Source of the DNA: Amaricoccus macauensis
GTDB lineage: Bacteria; Pseudomonadota; Alphaproteobacteria; Rhodobacterales; Rhodobacteraceae
Assembly: GCF_014201905.1 (NCBI RefSeq)
Contig: NZ_JACHFM010000001.1
Coordinates: 546,994 to 610,993, forward strand
DNA: 64,000 bases
Direction: 5' to 3'
Part shown: piece after piece, positions 48,938 through 57,962 of the stretch
How the letters are laid out: each line of letters opens with the position of its first letter
Position numbering within the stretch: position 1 is the first letter of the stretch
The notes under the pieces: generated by a model
The model's input: the letters and a program-made list of their open reading frames with translations, nothing else
What the model was told of the DNA's origin: nothing
Database searches by the model: none
Program-made: the position numbers and the translations under genes

Positions 48938-49905
48938 AAAGCCCGAAGATCCAGATGAGCGTCGTCGGCCCGGTGCTGGCCCTCGTCGTGCTGCTCGTGC
49001 TCGGCGCGAGCCTCAATCCGAGCTTTCTCGCCTGGGACAACGTGACGAACGTGCTGGCGCGCTCGGCCTTCATCGGCATCATCGCCGTGGGCATGACCTT
49101 CGTCATCACCGCGGGCGGGCTCGACCTCTCGGTGGGGTCGATGGCGGCGTTCATTGCCGGGCTGATGATCCTCGTCATGAACAGCGCGCTGCCGAGCCTC
49201 GGGGTCGGCATCCCGATCGTGCTCCTCGGCATGGCGGTCGCGCTCGCCGCCGGACTGGTGGCCGGGTGCCTGAACGGCATCCTGATCTCCCGGCTGGGGA
49301 TCGAGGCCTTCATCGTGACGCTGGGCTCGATGGGCATCTATCGCAGCCTCGTCACCTGGCTCGCGGACGGGGGCACGCTGTCGCTCGATTTCGGGCTCCG
49401 CACCTTCTACCAGCCGGTCTACTACGGCGGGCTCTTCGGGGTGTCGTGGCCGATCATCGTCTTCGCGCTGGTGGTGATCGTCGGCGAGATCGCCATGCGC
49501 TCGACCGCCTTCGGGCGGCACTGCGCGGCGATCGGCTCGAACGATCAGGTGGCGAAGTACTCGTCGGTGAAGGTCGCGCGGGTGCGGCTCACCACCTACG
49601 TGGTGCTTGGCCTCCTCGTGGGCGTGGCGACGATCCTCTATGTGCCGCGCCTCGGCTCCGCCTCGCCCGCGACCGGACTGCTCTGGGAGCTCGAGGCGAT
49701 CGCGGCGGTGATCATCGGCGGCACCATGCTCCGGGGCGGCTTCGGCCGGGTCTGGGGCACGGTGATCGGCGTGCTGATCCTGAGTCTGATCGGCAACATC
49801 CTCAATCTCACCGATCTCGTCTCGCCCTATCTCAACGGCGCGATTCAGGGCGCAATCATCGTGCTCGCGGTGATCCTGCAGCGCGACACACGGCAGGGGC
49901 AGTAG
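48934..49905 (+). CDS. Sugar ABC transporter permease
   Basis: A 323-residue RbsC-like permease with about eight to ten membrane helices. It has the family segment GMTFVITAGGLDLSVGS and a C-terminal glycine-rich helix region (AAVIIGGTMLRGGFGRVWGT). It is the inner-membrane channel of the importer, between its ATPase and binding-protein genes. Confidence 0.93.
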   Translation: MKSPKIQMSVVGPVLALVVLLVLGASLNPSFLAWDNVTNVLARSAFIGIIAVGMTFVITAGGLDLSVGSMAAFIAGLMILVMNSALPSLGVGIPIVLLGMAVALAAGLVAGCLNGILISRLGIEAFIVTLGSMGIYRSLVTWLADGGTLSLDFGLRTFYQPVYYGGLFGVSWPIIVFALVVIVGEIAMRSTAFGRHCAAIGSNDQVAKYSSVKVARVRLTTYVVLGLLVGVATILYVPRLGSASPATGLLWELEAIAAVIIGGTMLRGGFGRVWGTVIGVLILSLIGNILNLTDLVSPYLNGAIQGAIIVLAVILQRDTRQGQ

Positions 49906-49978
49906 CGCGGCCCGCAACTGGGGCCCCCGACCGGGCGCACCAAGGCAAGAACCGAAACCAAGCAAGGGAGGAAGGAAC

Positions 49979-50926
49979 ATGAAGCATTTCGCGGCCGCAC
50001 TGGCGGTATCGGCGGCGCTCGCCGTACCGGCGTTCGCTCAGGACGGCGAGACCAAGGTGATCGGCGTCTCGATCCCGGCGGCGACCCATGGCTGGGCCGG
50101 CGGCATGAACTACTTCGCGCAGGCGACGGTGGAGCGGCTGGAAAAGGTCTATCCGAACCTCGACTTCGTGCTGACGACCGCCTCCGATCCGGCGAAGCAG
50201 GTGAACGACATCGAGGACATGGTGGCCGCGCGGCACGTGAACGCGCTGGTGGTGCTGCCCTTCGAGTCCGAGCCGCTGACCGGGCCGGTGCAGAATGCCA
50301 AGGCGTCGGGCGCGTGGATCACCGTGGTCGATCGCGGGCTGTCCGTCGAGGGAATCGAGGATCTCTACGTCGCCGGCGACAACCCGGGCTTCGGGCGCGA
50401 GTCGGGCGAGTACGTGGCGTCGGCGTTGCCGGAGGGTGGCAAGATCGTGGTGCTGCGCGGCATCCCGACCACCATCGACAACGAGCGGGTCGAGGGCTTC
50501 CAGAAGGCGATCGAGGGCAAGAACATCGAGATCCTCGGCATGGAACACGGCAACTGGAACCGTGACGACAGTTTCGCGGTGATGCAGGACTTCCTCTCGA
50601 AGTATCCGCAGATCGACGCGGTGTGGGCCTCGGACGACGACATGGCGGTGGGCGTGCTTGCCGCGATCGAGGCGGCGGGGCGCAAGGACATCAGGTTCGT
50701 GCTCGGCGGCGCCGGCATGAAGGAGATGGTGAAGCGTGTCATGGACAAGGACACGATGATTCCCGCCGATGTCACTTATCCGCCAGCGATGATCGCCACG
50801 GCGATCGAACTGACCGCAGTCGGACTTGTTTCATCGGCGCCGGTTTCGGGCAAGTTCATCATCGGGTCGGTGCTGATAACGCCCGAGAATGCAGAGGGTT
50901 ATTACTTCCCGGACAGCCCCTTCTGA
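49979..50926 (+). CDS. Sugar ABC transporter, periplasmic binding protein
   Basis: A 315-residue Peripla_BP_4 protein with a signal peptide (MKHFAAALAVSAALAVPAFA, cleaved before QDGE). It has GVSIPAATHGWAGGMNYFAQ and VWASDDDMAVGVLAAIEAAG. It is the last gene of the sugar operon, after a 73-base gap with GGGAGGAAGG upstream. The extra gap may allow stronger expression of the binding protein, as in many importers. Ligand unknown. Confidence 0.93.
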   Translation: MKHFAAALAVSAALAVPAFAQDGETKVIGVSIPAATHGWAGGMNYFAQATVERLEKVYPNLDFVLTTASDPAKQVNDIEDMVAARHVNALVVLPFESEPLTGPVQNAKASGAWITVVDRGLSVEGIEDLYVAGDNPGFGRESGEYVASALPEGGKIVVLRGIPTTIDNERVEGFQKAIEGKNIEILGMEHGNWNRDDSFAVMQDFLSKYPQIDAVWASDDDMAVGVLAAIEAAGRKDIRFVLGGAGMKEMVKRVMDKDTMIPADVTYPPAMIATAIELTAVGLVSSAPVSGKFIIGSVLITPENAEGYYFPDSPF

Positions 50927-51087
50927 GGGCTGGAACCTCCGTCCCGGCCCGACCGTTCCTCGGCGGGTGGCCGCGTAGCCGGGGCGAAGGCTGGAATCCC
51001 AGGCCGTAAGGCACTAGGTATTTGCGAGTACCGTGCCGCCTCCGGGCGGGCGCGGCGCAGCGCGTGGGGTGCCGCATGGGAGGGGTC

Positions 51088-52686
51088 ATGTCTGATGAAG
51101 TGCGCGGAGCGGCCCGCAACCTGCCGGCGGTAGAGCCCGGTTGGGAGGCGTTGCTGGACCCCGCAATGCTCGAAGCACGGCTCGTCGACGCCCGCACCAG
51201 ACGTGAACAGGCGCTGGCCGCCCGGCGCGCGGCCGCCGATGGAAAGGCCGACGGCAAGCCGGCTGGCGCAACCCGACCCACGGCGCCTTCTTCTGCCGCT
51301 TCTTCCTCCCCGGCATCGAGGGCCCGCGCCGAGCGGCTGCGTGCCATCGAGGAAGAGCTGGCCAATGCCCCCGATCCGTTCCTCGCGCGTGCGCCGTCGA
51401 CCACGCCGTCGACCGCACGGGCCGATTCCACGGGCGACCTGAGCGCCGCGCCGACGGCGCGCACCGCCGAGCCGGGCGCCCGCGTGGAGGCCTCGCCCAC
51501 AGCCGAGCCGGGCGCCCGCGGGGAGGCCTCGCCGACAGCGGTGCGTCCGCAGACCCCGGACCCGGAGGCAAAGCCGCGGCTCCGCGCCGGCCCGAGGCCG
51601 TTGCCCGGGTCGACGACGCGGCGCGTCGAGGCCGCCGAGCCTGCCGAGACCGCCGGCACCATGACGCAGCGTCTGGCGACCGTCATCGTCCGGAAGCAAA
51701 CCGAAGCCAGCCCGGCAACGGCACGTGCCGGCGAAGGCCATTCCGCCGCAGGCCGCCCGCTTCAGCCGCGCGCGCCCCGGCCCCGTACCATCGAAGAACG
51801 GGCCGTCGAAGCCCGTGCCGCCGAGTCGCGACCTGCCGAGTCACGGCCGGTCGAGCCGCGGCCCGTTGAATCACGGCCCGTTGAATCGCGGCCCGTCGAA
51901 TCACAGCCCGTCGAGTTCCAGCCCACAGAGCTTGGGCCGGCCGTGGGCGGGTCGCGCGCCGCGGCGAGGCCGCGGAGGCAGCGGCCGGTCTGGGCATGGG
52001 CCGCACCGGCGCTCGGGCTCGCGGTAGGCGCCGGCGTGGCGCTCGGCATCTACTGGTGGCCCGCTTCCACCCCGACCGCGACGGCGCCAGCGCCGGCGAC
52101 CGCGACGGCACCGAGCGTGCCCGACACCACCGCCACGGCCAGCCGGACCGGGGTCGGGACGTTGTCGGGCCCGATTGCCGGTCCCGTCAGCCCGGCGATG
52201 CCGGGGGAGCTGCCGGGCCTTGCAGCGTTGCCGGGGCCCGCTGCCGGCGCGGTCGAGCCTGATGCACTGGCGACGCCGGTCCTGTCGCGCCTCACTGCGG
52301 TGGAGCCGCTCCGGCTGCCCTCGATCGAAGCTGCGACCGCGGCGGTGGCCGGGCTGGTTTCCGGGCCGGGCCGCGTCGGTCCGGGCCTGCGTTTTGGCGC
52401 GACCGAACCGGCGCCGGGCCCGTTGGCGCACCCGACGGTATTCTGGGCGGGGGTGTCGGGCACACCGGCCGTCGAATACGCGCTCGCCGGCGGCGACCTG
52501 CTGCGGCCGGCTCCGGTGGCGGCGAGGACGCCCGTCGCCCCCATTCCCGTCGCGCCCGCCGCCGCTCCTCCCGAGCCGCAGGTCGCGACCCAGGTACCGA
52601 CGGCGCCGGTGGAGACCCCGGCCGTGCGGAACCGGCTGGAACGGGCGGTCGAATCAATGCTGCGCGGCCGAATCTTCGGTCAGTAG
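51088..52686 (+). CDS. Ala/Pro-rich single-pass membrane protein with ESRPV repeats
   Basis: A 532-residue protein of low complexity. A charged N-terminal part is followed by Ala/Pro/Thr-rich linkers, a run of degenerate five-residue ESRPV repeats (about residues 245-278), one transmembrane segment near residues 300-323 (VWAWAAPALGLAVGAGVALG) and a C-terminal Ala/Pro-rich domain ending RAVESMLRGRIFGQ. The ATG at 51088 has GGGAGGGG close upstream; an ATG at 51076 is possible. The layout (cytoplasmic linker, one helix, periplasmic tail) resembles envelope scaffold proteins. No known family was recognised. Confidence 0.7.
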   Translation: MSDEVRGAARNLPAVEPGWEALLDPAMLEARLVDARTRREQALAARRAAADGKADGKPAGATRPTAPSSAASSSPASRARAERLRAIEEELANAPDPFLARAPSTTPSTARADSTGDLSAAPTARTAEPGARVEASPTAEPGARGEASPTAVRPQTPDPEAKPRLRAGPRPLPGSTTRRVEAAEPAETAGTMTQRLATVIVRKQTEASPATARAGEGHSAAGRPLQPRAPRPRTIEERAVEARAAESRPAESRPVEPRPVESRPVESRPVESQPVEFQPTELGPAVGGSRAAARPRRQRPVWAWAAPALGLAVGAGVALGIYWWPASTPTATAPAPATATAPSVPDTTATASRTGVGTLSGPIAGPVSPAMPGELPGLAALPGPAAGAVEPDALATPVLSRLTAVEPLRLPSIEAATAAVAGLVSGPGRVGPGLRFGATEPAPGPLAHPTVFWAGVSGTPAVEYALAGGDLLRPAPVAARTPVAPIPVAPAAAPPEPQVATQVPTAPVETPAVRNRLERAVESMLRGRIFGQ

Positions 52687-52840
52687 GCGCAGAGAGGACA
52701 CGGAATACGGTAGGGACGCACGGCTTCCCTCGCCTGAGTGGTCTGCCTAAAGGTAAGGCAGCGTCGGGTCGCCGCGAGTCGGTGGTCCCGGGCTTTCCAC
52801 CCCGGACGAGGTCGGCGGCTGCGCAGAAGACGGAAGAACG

Positions 52841-53149
52841 ATGCGACGCAGGATACTTGTTACGGCATCGGCGATGATGCTCGCCACGCAGCTCGGCAGC
52901 CCCCTGGCGGCCGCCGAGCCGACGACGGAGCAGCTCGGCACGATTTCGGGGCTGCTTGAATCGAATGACGTGGAAGGCCTGCGCGGCTATCTCGCGCAGC
53001 ATCCCGACCTGGCGGAGGGCGACACGCCGCTCGCCTCGCTGCTGCGCCGATTCCTGGTTGAATCGGTCGGCGGCAACGACTTTTTTCGCTACCGCAACCG
53101 CCCGAACGATGATGGTCCGTCGTCCGCGGCCGACGGACCGGGCTACTGA
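52841..53149 (+). CDS. Small secreted protein of unknown function
   Basis: A 102-residue protein with a signal peptide (MRRRILVTASAMMLATQLGS, cleavage near AAA-EP). The mature part is acidic (TTEQLGTISGLLESNDVEGL, then NPDD-type tail). It starts an apparent operon: the next gene begins three bases after its stop. No family recognised. Confidence 0.75.
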   Translation: MRRRILVTASAMMLATQLGSPLAAAEPTTEQLGTISGLLESNDVEGLRGYLAQHPDLAEGDTPLASLLRRFLVESVGGNDFFRYRNRPNDDGPSSAADGPGY

Positions 53150-53152
53150 TCC

Positions 53153-54319
53153 GTGCCGGCCGTGGTCGAGGCGATCAGGGGGCGACCGCAGGTGCCTGCC
53201 GCCCTGCCCCCTGCCTCGATCCGATCCCGGCGGCAACGGGTCGCGCTTCTCGTGGAGCCGCGGTTCCCCGGCGGCACCTCCGGTGCGGTCGCCGCGGAAA
53301 TCCGCGCGCTCGCCCCGCACGTCGACCTTTCGGTGGTGACGCTCACCACCCGGATGTTTCCCGACCGGCCGATCCACCCGGAGATCGCCCGGGCGCTCGA
53401 GGACGCGGGCCTCGCGCTCCTGCCGGAGCCGCCCGTCGTCCGGGCGGATGCGATTGTCCTGCACAATCCATCCGCGTTGAGATTGGAGACGGCGCTGGCC
53501 CCCCGGCTGAGCGCCGCGCGGACCATTGTGGTCACGCACGAGAATTTTACCCGCCCCGGAGGGCACGAGAGCTTCGATGTCGGGCATTGTCTCGCGCTCG
53601 TCGCCCGGCGGATAGCGGGGGGTGAACAGGTGCTCGCGCCGGTCTCTGCCGCGAACCGGCGCACGGTGGCCGACTGGCTCGCGTCCCGGCCGCAAACCGG
53701 CTGGAGCCTCGCGGGCGACGACTGGTCGAACATCCTCGAACTGCCGTTCGTCGCGCCGACGACGCGGCCGCGTGACCGTCGCGGCCGGCATTCGCGACCG
53801 GGTTTCGAGAAATTCCCCGGACTTGCCGCGCTTCACGCGCAGTTTCCGGCCCACGCCGAGCGGTGCGCGATGCTCGGTGCCGACACGCTGCTCGCCGACC
53901 GCGAAGGACAGCCCGAGCACTGGAACCTGCAGCGGTTCGGCGCGATGCCGGTCGAGGAGTTCCTCGCCGGGATCGATTTCCTTGTCTACTTCACCAGTCC
54001 CGGGTGGCGCGAGAGCTTCGGACGGGCGATCGCCGAGGCAATCGCCGCGGGCAAGCTCGTGATCACCGACCCCGAAACCGCCGCCACGTTCGGCCCCGGC
54101 GTGCTCGCCGCGGCAGACGGCGGGACCGGCGGCGACGTCAATGCGATCGTCGCAGCCCACCTCGCCGATCCCCGCCAGTACGCCGCCGCGGTCGAACGCG
54201 CGCAGGCCGACCTCGCCCGCCACCGGTCCGAGGCGGTGGTTCCGCGGCTTCTGGCCTTGCTCGCCCCCCGGACTGCGGCCCATGATAGCGGCCATGCTGC
54301 CCCCCATGCTGCTTTGTGA
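53153..54319 (+). CDS. Glycosyltransferase family 4-like protein
   Basis: A 388-residue GT-B glycosyltransferase. After about 28 extra residues the fold begins RVALLVEPRFPGGTSGAVA. The C-terminal donor-binding motif is GWRESFGRAIAEAIAAGKLV, with acidic residues spaced as in GT4 enzymes, followed by TDPETAATFG. The GTG start follows the previous stop by three bases; later in-frame starts are possible. It shares 38 bases with the next gene. Donor and acceptor sugars are unknown; a role in a surface or extracellular glycan is inferred. Confidence 0.8.
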   Translation: MPAVVEAIRGRPQVPAALPPASIRSRRQRVALLVEPRFPGGTSGAVAAEIRALAPHVDLSVVTLTTRMFPDRPIHPEIARALEDAGLALLPEPPVVRADAIVLHNPSALRLETALAPRLSAARTIVVTHENFTRPGGHESFDVGHCLALVARRIAGGEQVLAPVSAANRRTVADWLASRPQTGWSLAGDDWSNILELPFVAPTTRPRDRRGRHSRPGFEKFPGLAALHAQFPAHAERCAMLGADTLLADREGQPEHWNLQRFGAMPVEEFLAGIDFLVYFTSPGWRESFGRAIAEAIAAGKLVITDPETAATFGPGVLAAADGGTGGDVNAIVAAHLADPRQYAAAVERAQADLARHRSEAVVPRLLALLAPRTAAHDSGHAAPHAAL

Positions 54320-56408
54320 GACTGCCCGCGACGGGCGCACCGACTCCGAACATCTGGCGATTTTCGCGAGCCAGCTCGCCGCGCTCGGCTTGCCGGCGCG
54401 GGTCGATGTGGGCGCGGTGCCGGAGCGCGCCGGGCTGCACCTGCAGTTCGACTTCGCGCCACTGCTCTCGGATCGCGCGCTACGGCCCGGTGACACGCTG
54501 GCGCTGCTCGCCGCCGACCAGCTCAATGACCGCACGCTGCTGCGTCTGCGCCGCCTCGCGGGTGACACGGGCGTCGCGGTGCGCGCCTTTGGCAGTTTCT
54601 CGGCAACCCAGACCGCGCTCGGCGCCCGCGCCCGCCTTGCCTATGTACTCGGCAGCGAGCCCGAACTCTTCGATCTCGGCCCCGGCGCCGGGCGGACCGC
54701 GCCGCCATTCGGCGTGCCGCCCCTCGCACCACGGCCTCGGGGAGAGGCGCCCCGCGTCCTGCTCGTCGGGCCGGACCTGAAGGATCCGGCGCAGGTGGCG
54801 GCACTCTCGGCACTGGCGCCGCGCCGCGGCCTGCGTTTTGCCGTCCTCACCGACAGCCGGACCAAGCACGACTGGATTGCCACCCACGGCCACGCGCTGC
54901 CGGTCTTTGCCTATGGCGAGGCGCTGCCCCTGACGCTCGCGGGGCGCACCGATCTCGCGGTCTGCTTCAGCCGGATCGAGGGCAGTTTCCGGTTGCAGAC
55001 CCTCGTTGCCAACCTGCTGCTCGCAGGGGTTCCGCTTCTCGACGGCACGGCGGGCCACCTGAACGCCTGCGAGAACGACGCCTTCGTGCCGGCGCCGCCG
55101 GGCATCGTCGGGCTCGACGCCTTCCTCGACGCCGAAATCCTGCCGAACCTCCATCACATCGGCGAGAACGTCCTCGCGAGCCGGGCGGCCATCACCGCGC
55201 GACCGGGACGGGTGCTCGCGTTCCTCGGTGCGCCGCCGCCCGCGACCGCCCCCGCACGCCCGCTCCGCAAGCCGGGGCCGGCGGCAGGCGGGGTGGTGTT
55301 CGTGCCGACGAACGGTGTCGGCCTCGGCCATGCCCGGCGCTGCACCCTCATCGCGCGCGAGATGGCGGCGGACCGGCCCCGCCCGGTCTTTGCAGCCTTC
55401 GCGAGCTGCACGCCACTGGTGAAGGCGCAGGGCTTCGATGCGATGCCGCTCATCGGCCGCTCGAAGCTGCACGCCCAGAGCCACGAGCACGACCTCGGCA
55501 ACTATCTGAGGCTGCGCGCACTCACCGCGGGGGCGCGGACGCTGGTCTTCGACGGCGGCTACATCTTCGACTCGATCTATCGCACCGCGCTCGAACCCGG
55601 GATCGCCGGGATCTGGATCCGGCGCGGGCTCTGGCGGTCAGAGCAGGACAACTCGATCGCCCTCGACCGTGAGAAGGCGTTCGACCGGGTCATCGTGCCC
55701 GAGGAGGCGTTCCCAGAGCTGAACACCCCCTACTCGCGCGGGCCGCAGGTGGCGAGCGTCGGCCCGATCGTGCAGGCGCTGCATCTCGACGAGACCGCGC
55801 GCGCGACGTTCCGGGCGGAGCTTGCGGAGCATTTCGGGCGGCCGTTCGAGCGGCTGGCGGTGTCGCTGCTCGGCTCGGGTGTCGCGGGCGCGCGCGGCAG
55901 TCAGGTGCAGGCGCTCTGCGGGCTCTTCGAGCGGCGCTCCGACACGCTGCACCTGGTCGTGGTCTGGCCGAACGCAACGTTGGAGCCGGCGTGGTTCGGC
56001 TGGCGCAACTCGAGGATCGTGCGCACGACGCGCGCGGCGGTGCTGACCGCGGCGGCGGACGTGACCGTCACGGCGGCAGGCTACAACTCGTTCCACGAAG
56101 TGCTTTACAACCGGGTGCCGGCGATCTTCGTGCCGCAGTCCGCGAATTTCATGGACGACCAGCATGCCCGTGCCCGGGCGGCTGCCGAGCGCGGCCTCGG
56201 GGCGCTGGTCGAGGCGCACGAGCTCATGACGCTGGAGCGGCTGGTCGGCCGCTACCTCGACGACGGCGAGGCCGAGGCGATCCGCGCGCGCCTCGCCTTC
56301 GCCCAGCTGCCCGAACCCGGAGCCCGCCGCGCCGCGGCCCTGATCGAGGAAACCACCTATGGACCCGACGCTGTGGAACTCGATCCTGTCGCGGATCGGC
56401 AGGGATGA
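54282..56408 (+). CDS. Large glycosyltransferase-like protein (MurG/UGT-type C-terminal half)
   Basis: A 708-residue protein in two halves. Residues about 1-320 look like a divergent GT-B or glycan-binding region. From about 336 a second GT-B unit has the MurG-like acceptor loop VPTNGVGLGHARRC and the donor-side segment VTAAGYNSFHEVLYNRVPAI, then VPQSANFMDDQHARAR. Two GT-like units in one chain suggest a bifunctional or processive enzyme. The ATG at 54282 overlaps the preceding gene; 54294 and 54306 are alternatives. It overlaps the next gene by 50 bases. Confidence 0.75.
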   Translation: MIAAMLPPMLLCETARDGRTDSEHLAIFASQLAALGLPARVDVGAVPERAGLHLQFDFAPLLSDRALRPGDTLALLAADQLNDRTLLRLRRLAGDTGVAVRAFGSFSATQTALGARARLAYVLGSEPELFDLGPGAGRTAPPFGVPPLAPRPRGEAPRVLLVGPDLKDPAQVAALSALAPRRGLRFAVLTDSRTKHDWIATHGHALPVFAYGEALPLTLAGRTDLAVCFSRIEGSFRLQTLVANLLLAGVPLLDGTAGHLNACENDAFVPAPPGIVGLDAFLDAEILPNLHHIGENVLASRAAITARPGRVLAFLGAPPPATAPARPLRKPGPAAGGVVFVPTNGVGLGHARRCTLIAREMAADRPRPVFAAFASCTPLVKAQGFDAMPLIGRSKLHAQSHEHDLGNYLRLRALTAGARTLVFDGGYIFDSIYRTALEPGIAGIWIRRGLWRSEQDNSIALDREKAFDRVIVPEEAFPELNTPYSRGPQVASVGPIVQALHLDETARATFRAELAEHFGRPFERLAVSLLGSGVAGARGSQVQALCGLFERRSDTLHLVVVWPNATLEPAWFGWRNSRIVRTTRAAVLTAAADVTVTAAGYNSFHEVLYNRVPAIFVPQSANFMDDQHARARAAAERGLGALVEAHELMTLERLVGRYLDDGEAEAIRARLAFAQLPEPGARRAAALIEETTYGPDAVELDPVADRQG

Positions 56409-56769
56409 CGCGGAAGACATCGACGCGATTCTCGCCCCGCATGATCCGTACCGCGCCGAGCCGGGGCGCGACCTCTTTCCGCTGCCCGAAGCGGTGCTGA
56501 TGCCGGGCAGCGAGATGAAGCGCGCCGACGCCGTGGCGGTTGGCCTGCGCGCGGGCGCCACGGCGTCGGACGCGGTCGATCGTGCCGCGCGGGTCGCGGC
56601 CTTTGCCGCGGAGCGCGACGTGGAGATCATCGTGCTGACCGACGCCGACCGCAGCGGCTTCGAGCGCTTCGGCTTCCGGGTCGAGCGCATTGCCGGCGAT
56701 ACCGTGGAGGCACGGGACGCCTGTGAGGACCAGATCCGCCGGTTCTGGAACCTCGATCTTGTACTTTGA
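56359..56769 (+). CDS. Conserved-looking hypothetical protein in the glycan cluster
   Basis: A 136-residue soluble protein, helical at the N-terminus (MDPTLWNSILSRIGRDDAED) and alpha/beta at the C-terminus (ERDVEIIVLTDADRSGFERF). It starts 50 bases inside the large glycosyltransferase gene and ends 21 bases before the lipoprotein gene, consistent with one operon. No family recognised. Confidence 0.7.
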   Translation: MDPTLWNSILSRIGRDDAEDIDAILAPHDPYRAEPGRDLFPLPEAVLMPGSEMKRADAVAVGLRAGATASDAVDRAARVAAFAAERDVEIIVLTDADRSGFERFGFRVERIAGDTVEARDACEDQIRRFWNLDLVL

Positions 56770-56790
56770 GTCTGTGAAAGGACGCCTCGA

Positions 56791-57918
56791 ATGTCAGTGT
56801 TTCGCCCGCTTCTTCTCGGCCTCGCAACGCTTGCGGCCGGTTGCGCCGCCATTCCGACCGGGCCGTCAATCTTTTCGCCAGCGGGCGTGACTCATCCCGA
56901 AGCGCTGTTCGACGTCACGAGCCGCAGCGCCCAGCTCCGGGCCTTCAGCGCCGGGACCGGCGCGATGAAGGGGACGCGCTACTGTGTGCGCGACCGGGAC
57001 GTGCCGGAGCTTGCGCCGCTCGTCGGCCCGTCGCTGGCCGCGGTGAAGGCCGGCGGCGACAGCAACAACGCGGCGCGCGACATGGCACGGGCGCTGAACG
57101 CCGTGGCGTTCTACGTGCTCCTGCAGAACGACCCCGAGCCCGCGCGGCAGGCGGTGTCGATCCTGCGCCAGCACGCAGACGCCAATGCGTGGATCGTGGA
57201 GAAGCCGAACTGGACCAATGCGGCCGGGGTGATCAACGCTTTCCCGGCCCTGCTGCCGGCCTGGCACATCCTGCGCCAGACCCCGGCGGCGACGGCCGAG
57301 GACAAGGCGGTGATCGAGGGCTGGTTCCAGCGGCTCGCGGTGCAGGCGGACGAGCATCCGGGCGACAACAACCTCGGCACGGCGCGGGGTGCGGCGGACA
57401 TGATGCTCGGGCTGATGCTGAATGATCCGGCGCGCTACCAGCGGGGGATCCAGACAGGATACATCGCGCAGCTGCGCGCGATGCGGCCGGACGGCAGCTT
57501 CCCCGCCGAGACCGACCGCGGCACCGGCGCGCTGCAGAACCAGAGCCGCAACATCGCCTTCCTGCTCTACGCCGCCGAGGTCGCCCAGTCGCAGGGCCAG
57601 AACCTCCATGGCACCGAGGTGGACGGCAAGACCGTCGACGATGCGATCCGCTTCCTGTTCGCGGCAGCGGACGACAACTCGCTGGTGGACGGTTATGCGG
57701 CGGCGAACCGCAACCCGCCGAAGACTGACCCGGAGTTCCGCCCCGGCGCGCAGCTTGATCCCTACGATTCGACGGCGCGCGGCTGGGCGGTGCTCTATAC
57801 CGAGCGCTTCCCGCGCTCGGAACTCAGCGCCGAGATCCGGCAGCGCATCAAGATCGGCACCCGGGTGACCGCGGACGCGGTCGGCGGCAACGTCACCTGC
57901 TACGCCAGGCGGCTCTGA
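56791..57918 (+). CDS. Alginate-lyase-fold lipoprotein
   Basis: A 375-residue lipoprotein (lipobox AAGC, Cys18). The rest resembles the alpha/alpha-toroid of PL5 alginate lyases: KPNWTNAAGVINAFPALLPA, HPGDNNLGTARGAADMMLGL, then MRPDGSFPAETDRGTGALQN. In AlgL the central motif is NNH with a catalytic His; here it reads NNL. The later Tyr motif (YHNYAL in AlgL, from memory) is NQSRNIAF. The protein may therefore bind rather than cleave a polyuronate-like glycan. It is the last gene of the glycan cluster and is followed by a hairpin terminator. Confidence 0.75.
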   Translation: MSVFRPLLLGLATLAAGCAAIPTGPSIFSPAGVTHPEALFDVTSRSAQLRAFSAGTGAMKGTRYCVRDRDVPELAPLVGPSLAAVKAGGDSNNAARDMARALNAVAFYVLLQNDPEPARQAVSILRQHADANAWIVEKPNWTNAAGVINAFPALLPAWHILRQTPAATAEDKAVIEGWFQRLAVQADEHPGDNNLGTARGAADMMLGLMLNDPARYQRGIQTGYIAQLRAMRPDGSFPAETDRGTGALQNQSRNIAFLLYAAEVAQSQGQNLHGTEVDGKTVDDAIRFLFAAADDNSLVDGYAAANRNPPKTDPEFRPGAQLDPYDSTARGWAVLYTERFPRSELSAEIRQRIKIGTRVTADAVGGNVTCYARRL

Positions 57919-57932
57919 GCCGGAGGCGCGCG

Positions 57933-57959
57933 CGCGCCCCGCGCGGGCGGGGCGCGTTT
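57933..57959 (+). terminator. Terminator after the alginate-lyase-like gene
   Basis: A 10-base GC-only stem (57933-57942 with 57947-57956), a 4-base loop and a short TTT. It lies just before the convergent tonB stop, so it may serve both strands. Confidence 0.55.
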
Positions 57960-57962
57960 CGC

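Noticed and set aside
50927..51087. Possible terminator after the sugar operon
   Set aside because: The stretch is GC-rich with partial dyads but no clear stem followed by T residues.
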